NCBI GenBank assembly: GCA_964570855.1
Contig: CAZMZR010000002.1
Coordinates: 1-64,000, forward strand
Origin: JAFGPS01 sp964570855
GTDB taxonomy: Bacteria; Planctomycetota; Phycisphaerae; Sedimentisphaerales; Anaerobacaceae
Length of the DNA stretch: 64,000 bases
Direction of reading: 5' to 3'
In this document: piece by piece, positions 1-8,656 of the stretch
Position numbering within the stretch: the stretch's first letter is position 1
Layout: every line of letters starts with the position of its first letter
Position numbers and translations under genes: made by a program
Notes under the pieces: model-generated
The model's database searches: none
The model's input: only the letters and a program-made list of their open reading frames with translations
What the model was told of the DNA's origin: nothing

Positions 1-1
1 T

Positions 2-289
2 CCCGAACAAATAACTGTAAAATCAGGAGAGGGCTTTGGTTTGGATGCCAGCGGCTCTACCGATCCTGACGGAGATAATCTCAGTTACCTATGGTTTAAC
101 TATCCGGAGGCTGGTTCATATAAAAAAATGATCAAAATTGGTGGAGCGGAGAATGCGCATGGAGCTTACGTGAAAGCTCCTGATGTTGAAAAAAACGAAA
201 CTGCACATTTCATTTTGAAAGTTACAGATAAGGGAACACCACCATTGTCGAGATATAAACGAGTAATTGTAAATGTGTTGCCAAAATAA
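2..289 (+). CDS. C-terminal end of a DUF1593 (nucleoside hydrolase-like) protein, 5' truncated
   Basis: The frame is open from base 2 to a TAA at 287-289, so only about 95 C-terminal residues are present. They contain the pattern LDASGSTDPDGD, then LSYLWFNYPEAGSY, and end in PPLSRYKRVIVNV. This is the PKD/cadherin-like beta-sandwich that closes DUF1593 proteins, which carry an N-terminal nucleoside-hydrolase-like domain and are usually exported in planctomycetes and plant-polymer degraders. The catalytic part lies upstream of the window, so enzyme function cannot be judged here. The family assignment rests on recalled motif similarity. Confidence 0.8.
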   Translation, partial: PEQITVKSGEGFGLDASGSTDPDGDNLSYLWFNYPEAGSYKKMIKIGGAENAHGAYVKAPDVEKNETAHFILKVTDKGTPPLSRYKRVIVNVLPK

Positions 290-498
290 GATAAAACACT
301 ACCGCTAACACGAGCGCGATGATTCGGAAAAGTCATGGGTTGCTTGTAACTTAACCAGCGCAGGTTAACATTCACGTTATCACGGAAATGACCAATAAGG
401 GCAGATATATAATTCTTGACAGAATTCTGTAAAGACAATAAAAGTGATTTTGCACGAATTAAAAGAGCATATTATATAAATATAAAAGGAAACCGTTC

Positions 499-783
499 AT
501 GAATTCAATCAATAAATATTTATTGTTTCTGATTATTGCTCTAATTTTTATTCCGGGAGGCTGCGGCGATTCAATCAATTCTTACAAACCATACAAAGCC
601 TACCAAAAAGCAACGGAAGATAATACAATCGAAGCTTACGAGGAATTCATTAAGAATTATCCCGATCACCCATACGTGCGATTAGCCAACAATAGAATCG
701 AAGCGATACGTACTCTTGACGCATATAGAAATAGTTTTGGAAATACCGGCATTATAAAAAAATCAACTTCAGACAATCCGTAG
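499..783 (+). CDS. small lipoprotein with a TPR-like segment, function unknown
   Basis: This 94-residue protein has a type II signal peptide: a short polar N-terminus, a hydrophobic run (LLFLIIALIFIP) and a lipobox ending GGC with Cys at about residue 22. The mature part has AYQKATEDNTIEAYEEFIKNYP, which resembles one tetratricopeptide helix pair as in BamD/YbgF-type lipoproteins, followed by a basic tail. An AAAGGAAA ribosome site lies about 8 bases before the ATG. It probably sits in an envelope membrane as a lipid-anchored protein. It stands alone, with about 200 bases before it and 330 after. The function is not recognised. Confidence 0.7.
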   Translation: MNSINKYLLFLIIALIFIPGGCGDSINSYKPYKAYQKATEDNTIEAYEEFIKNYPDHPYVRLANNRIEAIRTLDAYRNSFGNTGIIKKSTSDNP

Positions 784-1113
784 CAGGGGGCACCCGGAAA
801 AAACCGTGAAATCCCGCCGTTGATATACCTCCAAACTCTATGCCCACCTTCGAGTAATACCCCGGCCGCTTAGCACCAATATTTAAGGCGAATTTCAAGT
901 AAAGCAACTCAACACCGAGCAACATTTCTATATTTTAATCCCTGAAAATGATGTTTGTGTCTTTGTAACCGCTTTCTATTAAGATAGTTACATATTTTGC
1001 AAAAAATATGGGGAAAAATTCGTTTTTTTATTTGATTAATAGTACATAATGTATTATAAGTATTAGTACAATTTGTTTCTCTTATCCACTATGGATGTTA
1101 AAGGATAGAAGTT
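784..1113. other. intergenic region upstream of the gntR-ABC operon
   Basis: No gene is seen in this stretch. The first 200 bases show no recognisable remnant. The last 100 bases are AT-rich and contain the promoter and candidate operator for the GntR-ABC operon, listed separately. Confidence 0.6.
1032..1069 (+). promoter_or_regulatory. probable promoter and GntR (YtrA-type) operator
   Basis: TTGATT at 1032-1037 and TATAAG at 1055-1060 are separated by 17 bases and form a plausible sigma-70-like promoter. AGTAC elements at 1041-1045 and 1065-1069 bracket the -10 box with a 19-base gap. Widely spaced GTAC-containing half sites fit what is known of YtrA-subfamily GntR repressors, which bind their own promoters. 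Autoregulation of the gene at 1114 is inferred. Confidence 0.45.
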
Positions 1114-1530
1114 ATGGCATTATGGATACAAATCACAACCGGCTCTACTGACCCTGTATATGCCCAGCTCATTAATCAAATCAGCCGGGCGATTGCACAG
1201 GGCCTCCTCAAGACCGGCGACAAACTGCCCGCCGTCAGAAAACTCGCCTCCGAACTGGTTATCAATCCCAATACCGTTGCCAAGGCATACACGCATCTCG
1301 AACAGGCGAAGCTCGTTGTTACAAAGACCGGCTCAGGAACATATGTAGCAGATATTAAAATCCGTTCGGCCGACGCCGCAGAGATAAACGTTCTTACAGA
1401 AAGAATGGACAACATAATCGCACGTGCAATTAACCTGGGCCTGAATCGAAACAACCTGGCTAATATATTTAAATCAAGACTGGAAAAGTTTTCTGATAAA
1501 AATCACAAATCAGGAGAGGAAAATGAGTGA
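1114..1530 (+). CDS. GntR-family transcriptional regulator, YtrA subfamily
   Basis: This 138-residue protein has the GntR winged helix at about residues 11-78: DPVYAQLINQI, GDKLPAVRKLASEL, NPNTVAKAYTHLE and GSGTYV. Only about 60 residues follow, too few for a FadR or HutC effector domain, which matches the short dimerisation tail of the YtrA subfamily. YtrA regulators typically repress ABC-2 transporter operons and respond to cell-envelope-active agents. The gene overlaps the following ATPase gene by 8 bases, so the two are co-transcribed and probably translationally coupled. The AAAGGA ribosome site lies about 9 bases upstream of the ATG. Confidence 0.9.
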   Translation: MALWIQITTGSTDPVYAQLINQISRAIAQGLLKTGDKLPAVRKLASELVINPNTVAKAYTHLEQAKLVVTKTGSGTYVADIKIRSADAAEINVLTERMDNIIARAINLGLNRNNLANIFKSRLEKFSDKNHKSGEENE

Positions 1531-2446
1531 AACAATCCTCGAAACCAAAGGTCTGACTAAATACTTTTCAAACAAGGCCGCCCTGGAAAACTTCGATTTG
1601 CAAATTCCGCGCGGCTGTATATGCGGATTCGTCGGAAGAAACGGCGCCGGCAAGACAACAGCGATCAAGCTCATGCTCGGCCTGCTGAAACCGACCGCCG
1701 GAAGCTCTGAGATGCTGGGCTGTGATTCGATGTCACTTACACCGAAAATCCGCCAAAGAATTGGATATGTCACGGAAGGCCATCGGTTATTTCGCCGGAT
1801 GACTATCGCCGGGCTCGAAAGTTTCCAGAAACCTTTCTACGATAATCAATGGGACTACAAATTCTTTGCAGAAATGATAGATTACTTCGAATTATCAAAA
1901 AAGCAAAAGATAAAACATCTCTCCAACGGGCAGCGGGCGCAGGTTTCCCTGGCGCTTGCACTGGCGCCACACCCGGAGTTATTGATAATGGACGATCCAA
2001 CCATGGGACTCGATCCCGCCATCAGAAGGCAGTTCCTGCAGGGAATGATACGGCTGATTATGCAGCAGGGCAGAACGGTGCTTTTTTCGAGCCATATCCT
2101 CAGCGACGTCGAGCGGGTATCGAACCAGATTGTTGTTATCGACAAGGGCCGGCTCAGGGCGCACTGTTCCATCGAACGGTTTCGAGAATCAATTAAGAAG
2201 GTCAAACTCTCTTTTGCCAAGACGGTGCCCGCCCATATCGATATCGAGGGACTGCTCAACTGCAGGATCGCCGACAATGAGCTGGAATTAATCTTAGTCG
2301 GCACACCACAGGAGAAGATTACGCGGTGGGCGGCCTCCGCAGGAGCCGAGAATTATGAAATTGTCCCGATGAACCTGGAAGATCAGTTCATCGAATTCAC
2401 CGAACCCAAAAAAAGAGGAAAACTCTTCCAGTGGGAGAACAATTAA
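1523..2446 (+). CDS. ABC-2 type transporter ATP-binding subunit
   Basis: This is the 307-residue nucleotide-binding subunit of an ABC-2 exporter. The Walker A motif GRNGAGKTT is at residues 38-46, the signature LSNGQ at 133-137, Walker B LLIMDD at 153-158, the D-loop GLDP at 162-165 and the switch histidine SSH at 189-191. The residue after the Walker B aspartate is Asp rather than the usual catalytic Glu. The Q-loop position carries Glu (GYVTEG). The C-terminal 90 residues are the variable tail seen in YtrB/CcmA-like exporters. The gene is coupled to gntR upstream and the permease downstream. The substrate is unknown; in YtrA-type operons an envelope-stress or lipid/peptide export role is common. 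Confidence 0.9.
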   Translation: MSETILETKGLTKYFSNKAALENFDLQIPRGCICGFVGRNGAGKTTAIKLMLGLLKPTAGSSEMLGCDSMSLTPKIRQRIGYVTEGHRLFRRMTIAGLESFQKPFYDNQWDYKFFAEMIDYFELSKKQKIKHLSNGQRAQVSLALALAPHPELLIMDDPTMGLDPAIRRQFLQGMIRLIMQQGRTVLFSSHILSDVERVSNQIVVIDKGRLRAHCSIERFRESIKKVKLSFAKTVPAHIDIEGLLNCRIADNELELILVGTPQEKITRWAASAGAENYEIVPMNLEDQFIEFTEPKKRGKLFQWENN

Positions 2447-2447
2447 A

Positions 2448-3137
2448 ATGAGGTTTCTGGCATTATTCAAAAAGGAACTACGAGAAGCGGTGCCGTGGTT
2501 AATTTTAGCAACCTTACTACTGCTGGCGATAAGCTGGTTTATGATACACATGAAGGCTTACGACCAGAGTCGATGGCATTACAACGCGATCTCAAACGGG
2601 AAAGTTATTGATACATATATGATATTCCGCACCGATATTATGCTCGAATCCGCCGTCTTGATGTTTTTCACTTCCATCGGACTCGGCCTTTCAGTGGGCA
2701 TCAGGCATTTCTGGGTGCCCGATTTTACGAGAACATGGCAGTTTTTAATACATCGCTCGGCCACAAGGTCGCTTATACTCTCGGCCAAACTGACCGCAGC
2801 GGCAACAGTATTGCTGTGTTTGTCAATCGCCTGGCTCCTGCTTGCCGGCTACGCCCATATTTCCGAGAGGGTAATTGTCCCGCCCGAATCGGGAATCGTC
2901 GGTCTTGGAATTTTCTATGCCTACCTCGGATTTATCGTTTACCTCGGGACCGCTCTTTGTGCGCTGACAACAGCACGATGGTACACAACAAGAATGTTCG
3001 GCCTGTTTTTCGTATTCATCATGTTCATGATTATATTGTCTCCAACGAATTTTACTTTTGTATTTTTCTTAACAGTTTTTTTCTTAGCTGTACTAATTAT
3101 CCAGATATATGAAACATTCTTACAAAAAGAGTTTTAA
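2448..3137 (+). CDS. ABC-2 type transporter permease
   Basis: This 229-residue hydrophobic protein starts one base after the ATPase stop codon. Membrane segments can be seen at about residues 15-32 (WLILATLLLLAISWFMI), 63-83, 105-130, 143-168 and 178-215. The long loop after the first segment and the segment order fit short ABC-2 membrane subunits. The protein is expected to dimerise in the cytoplasmic membrane with the upstream ATPase. The reading frame ends 16 bases before the preferred start of the next gene, so the operon continues. Confidence 0.85.
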   Translation: MRFLALFKKELREAVPWLILATLLLLAISWFMIHMKAYDQSRWHYNAISNGKVIDTYMIFRTDIMLESAVLMFFTSIGLGLSVGIRHFWVPDFTRTWQFLIHRSATRSLILSAKLTAAATVLLCLSIAWLLLAGYAHISERVIVPPESGIVGLGIFYAYLGFIVYLGTALCALTTARWYTTRMFGLFFVFIMFMIILSPTNFTFVFFLTVFFLAVLIIQIYETFLQKEF

Positions 3138-3153
3138 GCAGGGGAGTTCCAAT

Positions 3154-4737
3154 ATGCATCGGCAAGAGCTTTTATATAAAATCGGTCATTGCTCTCGAGT
3201 ATTTATGACAACGTTACTGTTATTACTGGTGCTTGTTTTTATTCAGGCTTTCGCTCTTGAGATATTCAGGACTTTTTATATATACAAGAAATCCTCATAT
3301 CAAGTGCAGCAATCTGAAAAAGAGCCTCTGGACCGCCGGGAGCGAATAAGCCGTTCCGAAAGATTATTTTTACTGGATGGAACGGTACACCTGATGTACA
3401 GAGATCGTCAATTGCCCGAAAACGAAAGTGCCCTGATATATGATACCAACGATAACCTTATTTGGCAGGGTGATCCGGACGAACTTCCCGAAAGCTATCT
3501 CAAATGGCCCCCCGTACGTTACATAAATACATATTCCCTACGCACATATCGAGCTATCTACCCCGACTCACGCAGGTCCATTGTAGTACCTTTGCTAAAC
3601 GGCAGGGAAATAGAAAGTCTCTGGCGATACGAAATTTCCGGAGGATATTTCGTCGGATTCGATAAAGACGGCAATCGAATCGGCTATTGCGGTTCATCCG
3701 GTTTTGTGCAGGAAAAATCCCAAACAAAACCGCTGGAACAACCTGAGAATTTCATTGCATGGATGCCGATTAAGGGCGGCGGCCCGGTGATATTATGGGC
3801 AAGCAAGAATAGTCTATATCAAATTAATTTTAGAAACCAAACTATTGAATTGCTTTCACAGCTCCCCGATAAAAAAATCAGTAGAATTCAACTCAATGGC
3901 TGGATGACACTGGCTCCCGGTAGTGAATTATATGTCGATAACGAAAAATATCGTCCATTAATTGTATGCAAAATAGAAGAAAATTCTGTATTCGTTATCC
4001 TGCGTGACCCGGCCGAAACTATCCGGATTGATTTACCTGAAGAATCGAAAGTACGACTATCACATGTTACTGCTACTAAAGAAAAGATATATATGCGAGC
4101 TTTTGATTCGAGCATGTTTCCACCGAAGGAAATTACTAAAAATCAAAAGGCTTTAATGAAATGGTATCAGGAAGTTAGGAAAAAACCGATTGAAAATTAC
4201 GAGCAGTTGTACGAAGTTGATTCGGCAGGCAATTTAACATTATTAAATCAATTCGAATGGACATCTGACCCCAGGCAAACAACATCACCAGAAAACGATT
4301 CTATGGAAAAATTTCGCAAAACTCTAACAAAAGCTTCTCCTCCGTTTTATGATTTGTTCAACAGATATATTTTCAGGTTGTTTGTAAGGTCTTTGTATGA
4401 TACCAACAGGGACATATTTGAACTTTTCAGAATCTTCATCCAATATGCACCCTCATATAATCCTTTCAGTTATATATTGAGCTTGTTGATGGCGGGGTTT
4501 GTATTCTTTCACGCCTGGCCGAGAAGAAAAAGCATGGCCGGCCTGATAGGTTGGATTGTATTTGCAGCGTTATTCAATATCGTAGGATTACTTGTCTATC
4601 TGGCATTGAATTACACACCAACCGTACAATGTCACAATTGCAATAAACGCCGCGGCCTTAATACAGCTCAGTGTCCCCACTGCGGGGCGGAATTGCCGGT
4701 CGCAGCTCCGGAGCTTAATATTATAACCGGGACATGA
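3154..4737 (+). CDS. membrane protein with C-terminal zinc ribbon, unknown function
   Basis: An upstream in-frame ATG exists at 3109, but the ATG at 3154 is preferred because AGGGGAG lies at the right distance and it avoids overlap with the permease; this gives 527 residues. There is one membrane segment near residues 17-40 and a large extracytoplasmic domain of about 370 residues rich in Trp, Tyr and Asp. Two further membrane segments lie near residues 440-490. The last 35 residues have CHNCNKRRG and CPHCGAELP, a CxxC-x(n)-CxxC zinc ribbon. Position in the operon suggests it is an accessory or sensory subunit of the ABC transporter. The central domain has no recognised family. The combination of beta-rich ectodomain and zinc ribbon recurs in planctomycete ABC operons by recollection only. 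Confidence 0.65.
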   Translation: MHRQELLYKIGHCSRVFMTTLLLLLVLVFIQAFALEIFRTFYIYKKSSYQVQQSEKEPLDRRERISRSERLFLLDGTVHLMYRDRQLPENESALIYDTNDNLIWQGDPDELPESYLKWPPVRYINTYSLRTYRAIYPDSRRSIVVPLLNGREIESLWRYEISGGYFVGFDKDGNRIGYCGSSGFVQEKSQTKPLEQPENFIAWMPIKGGGPVILWASKNSLYQINFRNQTIELLSQLPDKKISRIQLNGWMTLAPGSELYVDNEKYRPLIVCKIEENSVFVILRDPAETIRIDLPEESKVRLSHVTATKEKIYMRAFDSSMFPPKEITKNQKALMKWYQEVRKKPIENYEQLYEVDSAGNLTLLNQFEWTSDPRQTTSPENDSMEKFRKTLTKASPPFYDLFNRYIFRLFVRSLYDTNRDIFELFRIFIQYAPSYNPFSYILSLLMAGFVFFHAWPRRKSMAGLIGWIVFAALFNIVGLLVYLALNYTPTVQCHNCNKRRGLNTAQCPHCGAELPVAAPELNIITGT

Positions 4738-5104
4738 ATCGCTTTTTGTTATTAAGCAGCCAATGTATTTCACTTCCGATTGTATTAGCTTTGTTGCAAA
4801 GAACGAATAGCCAATTATTTTTGTTAAAATTCTTGACAAATATTTAATGGTATTATAAATTAAGGAGAATAAAGAAATCAGCTAAAGGAAGCCACGGCAG
4901 TGAAATAAAAGAGACAGAGAACAGGATTTGATATATCATCGAAACCACTTCAATATGTGGTGCGGTGTTTATATATATTAAAATCCCTTTCTCTGTTTTT
5001 TCTTTTGCCGTGGCTTATTTTTTGCGCATAAATCCACGGTTGTCGGTGAATTTTCAAATTAAAATACGAACGATTCCGTAACCTTGAATTTAAGGAATAT
5101 TATT
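4738..5104. other. intergenic region between the ABC operon and the SDR gene
   Basis: No protein gene is visible here. About a third of the region is taken by the long inverted repeat at 4889-5016. The sequence before it is AT-rich and the short stretch after it leads to the SDR ribosome site. Confidence 0.6.
4889..5016. repeat. long imperfect inverted repeat, candidate structured RNA
   Basis: The outer arms AAGCCACGGCA (4889-4899) and TGCCGTGGCTT (5006-5016) are perfect 11-base complements. Inside them the arms continue to pair: AAAAGA, ACAGAGAA and GGATTT on the left match AAATCC, TTCTCTGT and TCTTTT on the right with small bulges. A further small hairpin CCAC...GTGG lies in the centre (4945-4960). 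On the plus strand the structure is followed by a T-run (5018-5022). It could be a structured transcript ending in a terminator, or a small non-coding mobile element. The sequence alone does not decide. Confidence 0.6.
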
Positions 5105-5989
5105 ATGATAGACACAGGTTTGAAAAATAAGGTTGCTATAGTAACGGGCGCCAATCATGGCATGGGAGCGGCGATTGCGGTCGCTTTTGCCAAAGAGGGG
5201 GCCAAAGTGTGTGTGCACTACTTTCGTTCCGGTGCCGAAGCTTATGACCAAATCAGCGAAGAAGAGAAAAACAAGGCAACTGTGCCCGGCCGGGCATATT
5301 ACTACAAGATGCAGTCCAAATCGGCCGATGATGTGATAAAGGCGATTCGTGATTTAGGCGGTCAATGTATGACCCTCGAATCCGATTTATCAGAACCTAA
5401 AAATATTCCGGAACTTTTTGATAAAGTCGAGAACTCGCTCGGCCCGGTCGATATTGTCGTCAATAATGCGGCGTACAGTAAATGCGATACTTTTATCCCG
5501 GAAGATGAGCTGAAAAAACAGCCGCAGTTCGTCGGTCAGTTCCCCAAAGCGACGATTAGCGTAGAATCACACGATGCAGTCTTTGCGGTGAACAGTCGGG
5601 CGGTCGCGCTGATGATGGCCGAATTCGCAAAGCGCTACATAGCAAGAAAAGCCACCCGGGGACGCATTATCAATATCAGCTCAGACGGCGCGTTCGGATA
5701 CTCGGAAAACGTCTCGTACTATGCCAGTAAGTGGTCGGCGGAAAGCTATACACGTGGCGCCGCCGTGGAACTTGGGCCGTACGGTATTACCGTCAATGTA
5801 ATAAGCCCGGGGGCGGTGAACACAGGCTGGCTACCACTTGAGCGGGAAGATGAACTTGCCAAAATCTATCCGTTAAGAAGGTTGGGCAAGCCGGAAGATA
5901 TCGCCGACGCGGTTGTCTTCCTTGCTTCGGTACAGGCCGACTGGATTACCGGCCAGGTATTGTTCGTCAACGGCGGCAATAGAATGTAA
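5105..5989 (+). CDS. short-chain dehydrogenase/reductase (SDR)
   Basis: A TTG start at 5084 is possible, but ATG 5105 is preferred because AAGGA lies 8 bases upstream; this gives 294 residues. The classical SDR pattern is complete. The dinucleotide-binding motif TGANHGMG is near residue 13, NNAA follows the fourth strand, a serine pair precedes DGAFGY, and the catalytic YYASK motif is present. PGAVNTGW and FVNGGNRM close the fold. The protein is about 45 residues longer than FabG-type enzymes, with insertions after strand 2 (AYDQISEEEKNK) and after NNAA. It is cytoplasmic and NAD(P)-dependent. The substrate cannot be predicted. The gene stands alone. Confidence 0.88.
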   Translation: MIDTGLKNKVAIVTGANHGMGAAIAVAFAKEGAKVCVHYFRSGAEAYDQISEEEKNKATVPGRAYYYKMQSKSADDVIKAIRDLGGQCMTLESDLSEPKNIPELFDKVENSLGPVDIVVNNAAYSKCDTFIPEDELKKQPQFVGQFPKATISVESHDAVFAVNSRAVALMMAEFAKRYIARKATRGRIINISSDGAFGYSENVSYYASKWSAESYTRGAAVELGPYGITVNVISPGAVNTGWLPLEREDELAKIYPLRRLGKPEDIADAVVFLASVQADWITGQVLFVNGGNRM

Positions 5990-6226
5990 ATATAACTTAG
6001 TCGTAGTTCGTCTTTGTCTATGCCAAAGTAAGATGTATGACTTATTGTTATTGCGCAGGTGCGATTTTTATTCATAAATTCTCTTAAAGGGCAAATGTCT
6101 TTTATTTATAGCTCTGAACATTGTATACTAAATACCGTAATACCGAAAAAATGATAACAAAAGGTAAGAGGTTACTTTTTACAATCTAACGGACGTAACA
6201 ATAACAACTTAAAAGGAGACAGAATA

Positions 6227-7351
6227 ATGAAAAAGTTCATTCTGATAATCACAACAGCGATGATTCTGCCGGCGATTATATGCCCTCTCGGCAGGGCGGC
6301 GCAGTTGCCCAAAACGCTCGAAATAGGCGCATCGGCGCCGGATTTCAACCTGCCCGCTATCGACGGCAAATATTACAAACTGTCCGATTTCGCAAAGTCG
6401 GACATTCTGGTGGTCATTTTCACATGCAACCACTGTCCGACCGCACAGGCTTACGAAAGCCGGATAATCAAACTGACCGCCGATTATAAAGACAAGGGCG
6501 CAGCGATTGTCGCGATATCCCCGAACGACCCCAACGCCGTTCGGCTCGACGAGCTGGGCTATACCGACGTGGGTGACACGCTCGAAGATATGAAGATTCG
6601 CGCGGAACACAAAAAGTTCAATTTTCCTTACCTCTACGACGGCCGGACAGAGAAAGTCTCGCGCCTGTACGGGCCGGTCTCAACGCCACACGTTTTTATC
6701 TTCGATAAGCAGCGCAAACTGCGCTACGTCGGCCGAATCGACGACTCCGAAAATCCGAAGAATATAACAACACACGACACCCGCAATGCAATTGAGGCCC
6801 TGCTTGCCGGTAAAGATGTCCCCGTCTCCAAAACGAAAACGTTCGGCTGTTCCATCAAGTGGTCCGACAAGCGGGATTCCGTCAGGAAGGCCCTGGAAGA
6901 CTGGTCGAAAGAAGATGTCAAGCTGGAGATGATAGACGCCGCCGGTATCGAAAAAATCGTCGCCAATAATTCCGACAAGCTGCTTCTTATCAACGTCTGG
7001 GCCACATGGTGCGGCCCGTGCGTGACGGAATTCGACGAGCTTGTCACCATCAATCGAATTTACCGCCGCAGGGATTTCGAGCTAATCACCATCAGCGCCG
7101 ACTCGCCCGACAATAAGAACAAGGTCCTCGAATTTTTGAAAGAGAAAGAGGCCTCCGGCAGAAATTACCTGTTCGATTCGGAAAATAAATACGCCTTAAT
7201 GGAAGCGGTCGATAAAGAATCGCCCGGCGGTATCCCATACACGATTCTCGTCGAGCCGGGCGGCGAAATCATCTACCGTCGAATCGGCCTGATCGAACCG
7301 CTGGAACTTAAACGCACAATCGTCGAATCTCTCGGACGTTACTTTTTTTAA
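6227..7351 (+). CDS. exported protein with two thioredoxin-fold domains
   Basis: This 374-residue protein has a Sec signal peptide (MKKFILIITTAMILPAIICP, with A-x-A near residue 24) and an AAAAGGAGA ribosome site. Domain 1, about residues 30-195, is a peroxiredoxin-like redoxin domain with the motif TCNHCPTAQAYE, where the CxxC is CNHC. Domain 2, about residues 230-374, is a ResA/TlpA-like domain with WATWCGPC followed by GGIPYT carrying the cis-proline. It is expected to act outside the cytoplasmic membrane in thiol reduction or disulfide exchange, perhaps in cytochrome or cell-surface protein maturation. Both domains keep a cysteine pair, so both may be redox active. No membrane redox partner lies nearby. 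Confidence 0.85.
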   Translation: MKKFILIITTAMILPAIICPLGRAAQLPKTLEIGASAPDFNLPAIDGKYYKLSDFAKSDILVVIFTCNHCPTAQAYESRIIKLTADYKDKGAAIVAISPNDPNAVRLDELGYTDVGDTLEDMKIRAEHKKFNFPYLYDGRTEKVSRLYGPVSTPHVFIFDKQRKLRYVGRIDDSENPKNITTHDTRNAIEALLAGKDVPVSKTKTFGCSIKWSDKRDSVRKALEDWSKEDVKLEMIDAAGIEKIVANNSDKLLLINVWATWCGPCVTEFDELVTINRIYRRRDFELITISADSPDNKNKVLEFLKEKEASGRNYLFDSENKYALMEAVDKESPGGIPYTILVEPGGEIIYRRIGLIEPLELKRTIVESLGRYFF

Positions 7352-7399
7352 ACCGGAAAACTAAATACAACAAGGACATCCATAAATTTCGGCCGGGAT

Positions 7400-8656
7400 T
7401 TAGGCGACCTCCGGCAGCTCGTTCCAGCAGGTGGTAAATCTTTTGGAGCGGCGGCGGAATTTGACGTGCCAGCTTTTAGCCAATCCCTCGGCGGCCCAGT
7501 AAAGAGGAGTGTTTAATCCGGCATTGACCGTATCGACGGCCCGCATCAATCGCCGTGACTTTTCCCGGTCGGTATCATCGAACAGATTCCTTTGCACCCG
7601 GTCCTCGGGGACAAGGCCGAGCAGGACCACGCCGCACTTTTTGAACTTATAGTTTTCGCGATAGAGCCTCTCGATGCTCGATATCGCCGCCCGGATAAGC
7701 TCGGTGGTGTCGTTGGTCGCCGTTTCGAAGGCGACGGTATGGGAATTGAAATATTTATTTTTGATGAAGCGGCTGGTGGTGACAAAGACCGTTTGCAAGC
7801 TCGCCGCCAGCTTGTGCTCTCTCAATTTTTCGCCGGCCCTGGCGGCGTATGTGGCCGCAGCTTCCTTGAGCTGCTCAATGGATTCGACCGGCGCGCCGAA
7901 CATGCGCGAGACGACTATCGATGCCGCTCTGGGGGGATTGTCCTCCAGCGGATAGCAGCGGCTGTTTTGCAACTCGTAAACGGTCCTCACACCCAGCACG
8001 CCGAACCTGTTCCTGATCCAGCTTATATCGGCCCTGCTCAAATCGAGGGCGGTTTTCAATCCGGCCCTTTTTAACTTTATGGCCGAGCGGATGCCGATGC
8101 CCCAGACTTTCTCCAAAGGGACTTCGGCCAGGAACCGCTCGATATCGGCCGAGCCGCTCAAATCCAGAACGCCGTCGAACTTAGCCGAGTGCTTGGCCAG
8201 ATGGTTGGCGATTTTCGCCAGCGTTTTTGTCCCGGCGATACCAATCGATACCGGCATGCCTGTCCATTGTTTGACGGTTCGCTGAATCCGCCGGCCGTAA
8301 TCGGCCGGGTCAGACTCGAACCCGGCGAGATTCAAAAACGCCTCGTCGATGGAATATATCTCGATCTCCGGCGTAAATGTCGCCAAGGTCTGCATTACCC
8401 GGCGGGACATGTCGGCATAGAGGGTATAGTTCGACGAGAAAACCTCGATGTCGTGCTTTTTGATTAAATCCGCCACCTCGAAAGCGGGAACGCCCATACC
8501 GATTCGCAGCGCCTTCGCCTCGTTGGAGCGGGCGACAACGCAGCCGTCGTTGTTGGATAATACCACCACCGGCCTGTTCGCCAGCTTCGGGTTGAAGACC
8601 CGCTCACAGGAGACGTAAAAATTATTGCAGTCAACAAGTGCGAATGTCTCTTTCAT
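7400..8656 (-). CDS. umuC: Y-family DNA polymerase V catalytic subunit UmuC
   Basis: This 418-residue translesion polymerase has its metal-binding residues in VDCNNFYVSCERV (Asp9) and YSIDEAFLNL (Asp104, Glu105). The NNDGCVVARSNEAK stretch of UmuC, the thumb helix-hairpin-helix region (KVWGIGIRSAIKL) and the C-terminal UmuC domain with the DRVQRNLFDD clamp-binding-like segment are all visible. Length matches E. coli UmuC (422). It overlaps umuD by the ATGA of start and stop, and is the last gene of the lexA cassette. It should copy past damaged bases, with UmuD' as partner, when LexA is inactivated. Confidence 0.95.
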   Translation of the reverse strand: MKETFALVDCNNFYVSCERVFNPKLANRPVVVLSNNDGCVVARSNEAKALRIGMGVPAFEVADLIKKHDIEVFSSNYTLYADMSRRVMQTLATFTPEIEIYSIDEAFLNLAGFESDPADYGRRIQRTVKQWTGMPVSIGIAGTKTLAKIANHLAKHSAKFDGVLDLSGSADIERFLAEVPLEKVWGIGIRSAIKLKRAGLKTALDLSRADISWIRNRFGVLGVRTVYELQNSRCYPLEDNPPRAASIVVSRMFGAPVESIEQLKEAAATYAARAGEKLREHKLAASLQTVFVTTSRFIKNKYFNSHTVAFETATNDTTELIRAAISSIERLYRENYKFKKCGVVLLGLVPEDRVQRNLFDDTDREKSRRLMRAVDTVNAGLNTPLYWAAEGLAKSWHVKFRRRSKRFTTCWNELPEVA

